A DNA stretch of 64,000 nucleotides from Guptibacillus hwajinpoensis. Lineage in GTDB: Bacteria; Bacillota; Bacilli; Bacillales; Guptibacillaceae. Below, one piece after another: positions 58,112-64,000 of this stretch (positions within the stretch are counted from its first letter, which is position 1; every line of letters starts with the position of its first letter). Made by a program: the position numbers and the translations under genes. The stretch spans positions 186,001 through 250,000 of the forward strand of contig NZ_SWFM01000004.1 in NCBI RefSeq assembly GCF_005144865.1, in the 5' to 3' direction. Under the pieces are notes generated by a model, which was not told the DNA's origin, did not search any database, and worked only from the letters and a program-made list of their open reading frames with translations.

Positions 58112-58914
58112 ACATGACGCTATACTTCAAAATGCTTAAGGTCCACGCTAAATCAATCTCAAGCTATGCGATTGGATCTGCCCTTTATTTACTTCTTATA
58201 ATAGGCATCTACCCTTCTGTTGCAGACGCGCCAGGCCTCAATGAATTAATGGACTCTATGCCTGATAGTTTCTTAGCTGCTTTCGGAATGGAAGGTGGTT
58301 TTCAGCACGTTAGTGACTTTATTGCTGGGGAATATTACGGCTTATTGTATATTGTTATCCTTTCGATTTTCTCTTTAATGACATCCTCCCAACTCATGGC
58401 GCGACTTATTGATCGGGGCTCGATGGCCTATATTCTAGCCACACCTAATTCCAGAAAGAAGGTTGCCTTTACTCAAAGTCTAGTGCTAATAACAGGTCTG
58501 CTCATTATTGCTTTAACAACAATGCTTGCAGGTGTAATTGGGACGGAACTATTGATCGACAATAAACCGTTTGAGGCTATGACTTTTATTAAAGTGAATC
58601 TTGTTGGATTGTTATTGTTCTATGCCATTTCCGCCTACTCTTTTCTCTTCTCTTCATTACTAAATGATGAACGCCAAGCACTTGGAATATCAGGATTAAT
58701 AACAATAGTATTCTATGGTATGGATCTGATAGGAAAAATGAGTGACAAGCTCGATTGGTTGGTAAATCTCTCTCTATTCGCAACATTTAGGCCGGTTGAA
58801 ATTGCAAGAGGTTCTGTCGAGATTTGGCCTTCTGTCACGTTTCTATTCATTCTTGGGACAGCTCTATACGCACTTGGTATCATTCTCTTCTCAAAAAGAG
58901 ATCTTCCTTTATAA
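58108..58914 (+). CDS. ABC-2 type exporter permease
   Basis: A 268-residue membrane protein with about six segments (near 20-40, 70-90, 110-130, 140-165, 180-200 and 240-262). It resembles ABC-2 permeases that pair with BcrA/NatA-type ATPases: short cytoplasmic N-terminus, extracellular loop ESMPDSFLAAFGMEGGF type and GEYYGLLYIVILSIFSLM. Substrate unknown (antimicrobial or other small molecule). Four-base overlap with the ATPase gene points to coupled expression. Confidence 0.82.
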   Translation: MNMTLYFKMLKVHAKSISSYAIGSALYLLLIIGIYPSVADAPGLNELMDSMPDSFLAAFGMEGGFQHVSDFIAGEYYGLLYIVILSIFSLMTSSQLMARLIDRGSMAYILATPNSRKKVAFTQSLVLITGLLIIALTTMLAGVIGTELLIDNKPFEAMTFIKVNLVGLLLFYAISAYSFLFSSLLNDERQALGISGLITIVFYGMDLIGKMSDKLDWLVNLSLFATFRPVEIARGSVEIWPSVTFLFILGTALYALGIILFSKRDLPL

Positions 58915-58935
58915 TAGGTTGGAGGGGGAATTCAT

Positions 58936-59388
58936 TTGAACTACGTAAAAGAGCTACGTGATTTGGTTGGCCACCGCCCGCTCATTCTTGTTGGTGCAGT
59001 GACATTGATCCTTAACAAGAATGACGAGATCCTCCTGCAGTTACGGAATGAACGGAGTAAGAGATGGGGCTTGCCTGGGGGATTAATGGAACCTGGTGAA
59101 TCAACAGAAGAAACGGCTACAAGAGAGACTTTTGAAGAGACTGGTTTAACTGTTGAAAATCTTACTCTCTTCAAACTTTACTCTGGAGAAGCATTTTTCA
59201 CTAAAGCTGATAATGGCGATGAGTTCTATTCTGTTACAACTGCCTACTACACTGATGAGTGTTCAGGATCGATCAAAGCAAATCCAGATGAAAGCTTGTC
59301 ATGCAAATATTTCTCCTTTGATGAGCTACCTGAAAATATGGTAGGCAGTCACAGACGCATGGTTAGTGATTATTTTAATAAGAATTAG
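58936..59388 (+). CDS. Nudix hydrolase
   Basis: A 150-residue Nudix protein. The Nudix box is GGLMEPGESTEETATRETFE followed by ETGL (about residues 48-71), with the metal-binding RExxEE pattern complete (RETFEET). The WGLPGG before it is standard. TTG at 58936 has GGAGGGGG upstream. It follows the ABC exporter by 21 bases and may share its transcript. Substrate not predictable (nucleoside diphosphate derivatives in general). Confidence 0.9.
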   Translation: MNYVKELRDLVGHRPLILVGAVTLILNKNDEILLQLRNERSKRWGLPGGLMEPGESTEETATRETFEETGLTVENLTLFKLYSGEAFFTKADNGDEFYSVTTAYYTDECSGSIKANPDESLSCKYFSFDELPENMVGSHRRMVSDYFNKN

Positions 59389-59463
59389 TCGAAAGCAATA
59401 GAGGGCTACGCCTTCCATTGCTTTTTTATTTAGTACTAAACCGAGATTTTGATTATGGCCAAG

Positions 59464-59494
59464 AAAAAGAGCCTGATCTACAGGCTCTTTCAAA
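59464..59494. terminator. Bidirectional terminator between the Nudix and alanine symporter genes
   Basis: Stem AAAGAGCCTG / CAGGCTCTTT, T-rich on both sides; located between two converging genes. Confidence 0.85.
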
Positions 59495-59505
59495 ACTCGT
59501 TGGGA

Positions 59506-60930
59506 TTATCCTGCCACTTTCTTCTCTTCACGCTTTTCGTCCCATGCCTCTGTTCCCTCAATTCCAAGTGCAGTAGGGTTGAAAACAGGGTTCTTTCCTG
59601 CCTTACGTTGCGTTTCGTAATCCTTCAATACCTTCATTGCGACTTTCGCTAACATTCCGATCGCAATCAGGTTAATTACTGTCATTAGAGCCATGAATAG
59701 ATCTGCCATTTTCCATACAAGACTTAGACTAGAAACAGAACCAATCAATACGAATGCCATCGTAGCAACACGGTAACCGAGAATCGCTTTCTTGCTTTCC
59801 TTGATAAACTCAATGTTCGTTTCTCCATAGTAGTAAGAACCTATAATTGAGCTGAATGCGAATAGGAAGATTGCCACTGAGATAAAGATTGCTGCCCATC
59901 CACCAATGTGTGAATCAAGAGAATTCTGAAGCAATTCGATACCAGATACTTCACCAGTTCTGAATTGAGGAGCAAGTAAGATGATAAATGCCGTAGCAGA
60001 ACACACAAGAATTGTATCCACAAATACGCCTAATGATTGAATAAGACCTTGCTTCGCTGGGTGTGAAGTCGTTGCAGTAGCTGCTGCGTTTGGCGCACTA
60101 CCCATACCAGCTTCGTTAGAGAACAACCCACGTTTTACACCATTCATGATTGCAGCACCAATTGCACCACCAACCGCTTGTTCAAAACCAAACGCGCTTT
60201 TAACGATTAATGCAATAACAGAAGGTAATTCTGTGATATTCATGAACATGACAACTGTTGCGATGGTTAGATAAAGAACGGCCATTACAGGAACGATTAC
60301 ACTTGATAAGTTTGCAATACGGTGGACACCACCGAAGATAACTAACCCTGTAACAGCTGTAATGATTAAACCAACAACTAGGCGATTCATACCAAACGCG
60401 TTTTCAAATGCTAGCGCGATCGTGTTACTTTGAACTGAATTAAATATGAGTCCGAATGTAATCGCAATTAATACTGCGAAGATAATACCTAACCATCTTT
60501 TCTTGAGACCTTTTTCTATGTAATAGGCAGGTCCACCACGAAACGCTTTCGAATCTTTGATTTTGTATACCTGGGCCAACGTACTTTCAATGAATGCCGT
60601 CGCTCCACCTAGAAGTGCTACAATCCACATCCAGAAGATAGCACCGGGACCACCAAGCGTAATTGCTACCGCAACACCCGCTAAGTTACCAGTTCCTATA
60701 CGAGTAGCTGCGCCAACACAGAATGATTTAAACGGCGATATATTCTTCGAACCATCTTTAAACTCCGGCTTTTCTCCAAGTACTCTTACCATTTCCCCAA
60801 TAAAACGAAACTGCACAAACCGTGAAGCGACCGTAAAGTAAATCCCGATTCCGAGTAGTCCTGCGATTAGAACATAACCCCAAAGAATGCCATTCCATGC
60901 ATCAACCATACCATTCATAAATTCCGCCAT
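59506..60930 (-). CDS. Sodium:alanine/glycine symporter (AgcS family)
   Basis: A 474-residue integral membrane protein with about ten to eleven segments. AgcS family blocks: VQFRFIGEMVRVLGEKP, KSFCVGAATRIGTGNLAGVAVA, GGPGAIFWMWIVALLGGATAFIE, RGGPAYYIEKGLKKRW and SNEAGMGSAPNAAATATTSHP. It imports alanine or glycine with sodium ions. Several paralogues exist in bacilli (AlsT and others), so the substrate is not certain. ATG at 60930. The 60931-61223 gap to the next, divergent gene holds only AT-rich promoter sequence. Confidence 0.92.
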   Translation of the reverse strand: MAEFMNGMVDAWNGILWGYVLIAGLLGIGIYFTVASRFVQFRFIGEMVRVLGEKPEFKDGSKNISPFKSFCVGAATRIGTGNLAGVAVAITLGGPGAIFWMWIVALLGGATAFIESTLAQVYKIKDSKAFRGGPAYYIEKGLKKRWLGIIFAVLIAITFGLIFNSVQSNTIALAFENAFGMNRLVVGLIITAVTGLVIFGGVHRIANLSSVIVPVMAVLYLTIATVVMFMNITELPSVIALIVKSAFGFEQAVGGAIGAAIMNGVKRGLFSNEAGMGSAPNAAATATTSHPAKQGLIQSLGVFVDTILVCSATAFIILLAPQFRTGEVSGIELLQNSLDSHIGGWAAIFISVAIFLFAFSSIIGSYYYGETNIEFIKESKKAILGYRVATMAFVLIGSVSSLSLVWKMADLFMALMTVINLIAIGMLAKVAMKVLKDYETQRKAGKNPVFNPTALGIEGTEAWDEKREEKKVAG

Positions 60931-61223
60931 ACCCCATTCGCCCCTTATTCGTTCTTTTAATTTTCTGAAATTTCTATACTTTTATTATACAAATAACCCG
61001 AATTAAAGCAAGACATTTTTCGACAGAATTTAAAAATCAAAATACTCATGAGGATGGGCATTAATTATGTAGTTTTTGACAAGTTCAATACCTTGTCTCC
61101 TTCAACCACTTATTTCGACCTATTTTTACTTTAATACACTAAAAACCAGTTTTTATGTGTTAGAATTGTGGAATTATTTCAATCGAAATACATCACTATA
61201 AATGATATAAGGAAGTGAACAAC

Positions 61224-62327
61224 ATGAGGAATTTCTACCTGCTACTTCTTATTGCACTCGTTGCGATCATCTCTGCTTGTTCTGACTCTACCGCCACTTC
61301 ATCCAATAAGGATGATAAGAAGTCAGAACAACAAGCATTGAACGAAGAAGACACGAGAGAAGCAACCACTCAGCCAGAAGAAGAATCACAACAACCATTT
61401 GAACCGATGAAACCATCAGAGAATGCAAAACCTTTAGAGGAAACGATGTCCAAAGAAGAATTAGCCAAGATGCCTGTTGTTGAAGCTCATGGGGCCGATC
61501 GTACAAGAAGCACCCCTGTTGGACAAACGTTAATAGAAGGAACGACCGATCAAACGGACGGTCTTTTAAAGAACTATCGGCTTGTTGCCTATTATGGACA
61601 ACCAAATTCGACGAAAATGGGCATCCTCGGTGAAATGGAACCAGATGCACTAATGTCTAAATTAAAAAAACAAACGCAGGCGTACTCAGATGCTGATCCA
61701 TCTCACCCTGCGATTCCTACAATCGAACTGATTACGACAATTGCTCAGCGTGATCCAGGACCTAATGGATTATATTATCATATGACCTCTGAGTCAGACA
61801 TCGATGAATACGCAAAGCTTGCGAAGGATAACAATGCACTACTTATGCTTGACGTTCAGCTTGGACGTGACACCGCTCTTCATCAGGTGAAGTTACTTGA
61901 GAAATGGCTGAAGCTTCCTTACGTCCACGTTGCAATTGATACAGAATTCCACGTCGATGAAGGCCAAACACCAGGCGTCGATCTCGGTAGTGTGGACGGC
62001 GCTGAAGTTCAAGAAGTTGTAGAATACGTATCCAATCTCGTGGAAGAACAGAATTTACCTGATAAGATTGTGCTTGTTCACCAATTTACAGATCATGCCG
62101 TCACAAACAAACAGAAAATTAAACCAACTGACAACGTTGAAGTTGCTCTTAATTTCGATGGGTATGGTGACTACGCAACTAAAATGTCGCTCTATCGCAA
62201 GTTCGTTCGCAATGACCCGGTACAGTATGGTGGATTTAAGATCTTCTATAATAAGGACAAGCCAGTGCTGTCACCTGAAGAGGTGTTGAAGCTCGATCCT
62301 AATCCTGCGATAATTAATTATCAATAA
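61224..62327 (+). CDS. Lipoprotein with a TIM-barrel-like domain
   Basis: A 367-residue lipoprotein. The signal peptide ends in IISAC (cysteine 19); residues 20-85 are acidic and low-complexity, a linker. From about residue 95 a compact domain follows with strands LVAYYGQP, IPTIELITTIA, ALLMLDVQLG, VHVAIDTEFHV, DKIVLVHQFT and VEVALNFDGYGDY, an alternating pattern like a (beta/alpha) barrel with acidic residues at strand ends, as in glycoside hydrolases. I cannot name the family. ATG at 61224 has AAGGAAG eight bases upstream. Stand-alone gene with strong terminator. Confidence 0.8.
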   Translation: MRNFYLLLLIALVAIISACSDSTATSSNKDDKKSEQQALNEEDTREATTQPEEESQQPFEPMKPSENAKPLEETMSKEELAKMPVVEAHGADRTRSTPVGQTLIEGTTDQTDGLLKNYRLVAYYGQPNSTKMGILGEMEPDALMSKLKKQTQAYSDADPSHPAIPTIELITTIAQRDPGPNGLYYHMTSESDIDEYAKLAKDNNALLMLDVQLGRDTALHQVKLLEKWLKLPYVHVAIDTEFHVDEGQTPGVDLGSVDGAEVQEVVEYVSNLVEEQNLPDKIVLVHQFTDHAVTNKQKIKPTDNVEVALNFDGYGDYATKMSLYRKFVRNDPVQYGGFKIFYNKDKPVLSPEEVLKLDPNPAIINYQ

Positions 62328-62330
62328 AAT

Positions 62331-62371
62331 CAAAAGCTCAGTCTTCCTCTTGGCGAGGAAACTGAGCTTTT
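62331..62371. terminator. Terminator between the lipoprotein and DUF6886 genes
   Basis: Stem AAAAGCTCAGT-TTCCTC / GAGGAA-ACTGAGCTTTTT at four bases from the lipoprotein stop; T-rich on both strands and between convergent genes. Confidence 0.88.
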
Positions 62372-62399
62372 TAATGGATAAGCGTTATTATGGTACGTC

Positions 62400-62927
62400 T
62401 CATACGTCTTCTCTTCCTTGAGCAAATCCCATTCTACACATTGACCACTTGAAGCTTGTTTGTTGGATCTCATCACTAATATCCCACAAGTTATTTACAA
62501 CACGTAATTCAACATTCCTTGAAGATAATGCTTGAAATAAATCAATCACTTCAAATTTCGCAATCGGAATTTGTGTCGTTTCACTTATGTAGTAACCAGC
62601 ATTGTCATCCTGAAGTGTAAACTGCCTTGTATCAAATTCATACAGGGTCAAGTTCGTATTCTTCATCGTTTCAAACCATTTGTTCTCAATGACAATCATA
62701 TGTGAAGAGGATTTGGCTGATAAATAGGTTTGCTTATCACTTTCCGAAGTATTCGGTCCAACATGATAACAAACACGCGGACAATTCCTAGGCGTTAAGA
62801 AATTCGGCAGGCATTTGTCATTAATTGCCCACACAAATTTCTTTGTTTGATCCAAATCCATTCGAGTAGGACTTCGAGGTTTAAATAGTTCAATATGGTC
62901 TTCTTCACTTACATGATATAACCGCAC
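62400..62927 (-). CDS. DUF6886-like protein of unknown function
   Basis: A 175-residue cytoplasmic protein. The opening LYHVSEEDHIELFKPRSPTR, FVWAINDKCLPNFLTPRNCP and RVCYHVGP blocks are those of a conserved uncharacterised bacillar family that I recall as DUF6886. The YHVSEE opening and WAI-FLTPR block are reminiscent of ADP-ribosyl-acceptor-type small folds but I make no functional claim. It starts at ATG 62927 and follows the GNAT gene by 47 bases on the same strand. Confidence 0.7.
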   Translation of the reverse strand: MRLYHVSEEDHIELFKPRSPTRMDLDQTKKFVWAINDKCLPNFLTPRNCPRVCYHVGPNTSESDKQTYLSAKSSSHMIVIENKWFETMKNTNLTLYEFDTRQFTLQDDNAGYYISETTQIPIAKFEVIDLFQALSSRNVELRVVNNLWDISDEIQQTSFKWSMCRMGFAQGREDV

Positions 62928-62974
62928 CGGCTTGCCCCCTCAAAAGTAATGGACTGTCTCAAGTATTTTGTTAA

Positions 62975-63421
62975 TTAGCTTACAAGCGATTTCACCATCG
63001 TATAATAGCAAGTTCCAGGAGGATAATCCTTTATTTCACCTACTACCTGATAGCCATTCATCTCATAGAAAGTTCTGGCTTGAAACTCAAATGTTGTTAA
63101 CAGAGCGTTCTTTGCACCCTTTTCTATTCCAATGGTTTCAACTTTCTTAAGTAACTCTGTACCGATTCCATGTCCTCTAAGTTGCTCACTTATCCAGAAA
63201 ACATCTATTTCAATCCAACTCCAATAAACCTCAGCCGTTATGCCTCCAATCCATTGGCTGTTTTCATCAGAGACAATAAGGTTGATTGGTTCTACATAGC
63301 CTTTTGTTCTTGATAACTTGTGTTGAAAGGAATGTTCATCGTTAAATTCTTTTATCTGATCCTTCATAAACCTCTTGAATTTTTCATCTTCCTTAAGTAA
63401 AGCCTCTACCTTATAGTCCAT
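62975..63421 (-). CDS. GNAT-family acetyltransferase
   Basis: A 148-residue single-domain GNAT enzyme. Motif A is WISEQLRGHGIGTELLKKVE (near 85-104) binding acetyl-CoA; GAKNALLTTFEFQARTFYEM and NGYQVVGEI complete the fold. It begins at ATG 63421 after GGGAGAAGG; the frame is open ten codons further without SD. Substrate unknown. It is the first gene of a likely two-gene unit with the DUF6886-like gene. Confidence 0.88.
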   Translation of the reverse strand: MDYKVEALLKEDEKFKRFMKDQIKEFNDEHSFQHKLSRTKGYVEPINLIVSDENSQWIGGITAEVYWSWIEIDVFWISEQLRGHGIGTELLKKVETIGIEKGAKNALLTTFEFQARTFYEMNGYQVVGEIKDYPPGTCYYTMVKSLVS

Positions 63422-63498
63422 CGGCCTTCTCCCTTCTACACTTAATTCCAATTATTTCAAAGGATTTAATTTACAGCAATCTTTAATTGCAAATAAAT

Positions 63499-63524
63499 AG
63501 GGCTTATCCATTAAGGATAAGCCC
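63499..63524 (-). terminator. Terminator after the small two-segment membrane protein
   Basis: Stem GGGCTTATCC / GGATAAGCCC with loop TTAAT, followed by TATTTATTT on the minus strand; 62 bases after the stop of the gene at 63587-63778. Confidence 0.68.
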
Positions 63525-63586
63525 CCTTTATACTATTAAGTCTTTTTATGAGTTTTCATTTTCACTTCAAATAAGCTGTGCCTGCA

Positions 63587-63778
63587 TCAATAAAACGTAG
63601 AGGCTATCCCTGTAACTAGTAAATATATTGTAAAAAGTGTAAGTAAGATGGTTGTTATGACATATGAGCGCTTAGACTTGAAATCGATCGCAACACCATT
63701 GTTTGGATCAACGAACCAACTGTACTGGACAAGTCCATTCGCTAACAATAGAAATATTCCAAATGCAATATTCGTCAT
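63587..63778 (-). CDS. Small membrane protein with two membrane segments, 63 aa
   Basis: A 63-residue protein MTNIAFGIFLLLANGLVQYS followed by WFVDPNNGVAIDFKSKRSY and a second hydrophobic stretch. Both ends are probably on the same side of the membrane. AAGGAGG nine bases before ATG 63778 decides the start; the frame is open 12 codons further. I do not recognise the family. Confidence 0.72.
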   Translation of the reverse strand: MTNIAFGIFLLLANGLVQYSWFVDPNNGVAIDFKSKRSYVITTILLTLFTIYLLVTGIASTFY

Positions 63779-63917
63779 GGTTATCTTCCTCCTTACTTCG
63801 ATTCTATTCCACATTGTATTCCTTCTAGTATGTTATACGAAAGAACCGCACAAAAGTTTCATTATAAAGGTGAAATTTCATGGTCTCACTTTTAGTTCGC
63901 TACAAGCTCTTAAATAA

Positions 63918-63951
63918 AAAATGGGAGTTTTCCCTTCATCAGGGTAAACTC
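63918..63951 (-). terminator. Minus-strand terminator of a gene beyond the right edge
   Basis: Stem GGGGAGTTTACCCT / AGGGAAAACTCCC (one bulge) with T6 on the minus strand. The gene it ends must start to the right of the window. Confidence 0.7.
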
Positions 63952-63976
63952 CCCGTATCTCAAAAAAATGATAATA

Positions 63977-64000
63977 AAAGGCTCTTTTCGGATACTTTGT
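63977..64000 (+). repeat. Left end of another palindromic repeat copy (R10), cut by window edge
   Basis: AAAGGCTCTTTTCGGATACTTT matches the left end of R8 (AAGGCTCTTTTCGTATACTTT) with one difference. The core would lie outside the window. Confidence 0.7.

Noticed and set aside
63889..64000. Plus-strand frame from ATG 63889 open to the window end
   Set aside because: It runs through a terminator hairpin and into a repeat end; no convincing SD-to-protein logic.

Overview
The window looks like chromosomal DNA of a spore-forming member of the Bacillaceae, probably from the halo- or alkali-tolerant side of Bacillus sensu lato. The evidence is gene order and regulatory style: a sufCDSUB operon, metNPQ, sigI-rsgI, a yusE-yusF-yusG-gcvH-yusI-fadE-fadA-fadN-fadM block, intracellular subtilisin, HU, three S-box riboswitches, a T-box leader, a FadR-type operator and strong Bacillus Shine-Dalgarno (SD) sites. 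I see no phage, transposase, plasmid or CRISPR genes. Most genes are on the minus strand until about 50 kb.

Layout. 1-3.4 kb: yunC (cut by the window edge)-yunD-yunE-yunF. 3.8-9.2 kb: Fe-S assembly operon sufC-sufD-sufS-sufU-sufB (transcribed right to left). 9.4-11.5 kb: a 58-aa ORF, a CMD-family gene and lactate dehydrogenase. 11.5-14.4 kb: S-box-controlled methionine ABC importer metNPQ. 14.4-24.8 kb: branched-chain amino acid genes, ilvE followed by a T-box and ilvB-ilvN-ilvC-leuA-leuB-leuC-leuD-ilvA. 25.0-35.3 kb: two S-box operons. One is metX-metY. The other carries an O-acetylhomoserine sulfhydrylase fused to a CoA-binding domain, a sulfonate-type ABC importer, an acetyl-CoA synthetase and a homoserine dehydrogenase. 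35.5-41.9 kb: thioredoxin-like proteins, sigI-rsgI, a Toprim protein, a DksA-like protein, a peroxiredoxin, gcvH and an ArsC/Spx-like protein. 42-48.6 kb: fatty-acid beta-oxidation (fadNAE) and the FadM-type proline dehydrogenase. 49-64 kb: small operons and single genes (FAD oxidoreductase, hemolysin-III-like protein, intracellular serine protease, Fbp-like small proteins, HU, MOSC protein, ABC exporter, Nudix hydrolase, alanine symporter, lipoprotein, acetyltransferases).

How the genes fit together. The methionine genes can be read as one SAM-controlled plan: import sulfur compounds, make homoserine (Hom), acetylate it (MetX), replace the acetyl group with sulfide (two MetY-type enzymes) and, as I infer, turn the released acetate back into acetyl-CoA with the co-transcribed Acs-type synthetase. 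The branched-chain operon combines a T-box with two upstream CcpA-like sites.

Most unusual observations: (1) a candidate trans-acting small RNA on the minus strand near 50.03-50.13 kb, with a seven-C hairpin loop, an otherwise unexplained intrinsic terminator and complementarity to the ribosome binding sites of both neighbouring genes; (2) the S-box operon with acetyl-CoA synthetase and the sulfhydrylase-CoA-binding fusion; (3) non-canonical start codons, CTG for leuD and ATT for the intracellular protease; (4) about ten copies of one GC-rich palindromic intergenic repeat in several deletion forms. All family assignments come from reading the sequences and from memory; no database search was run.
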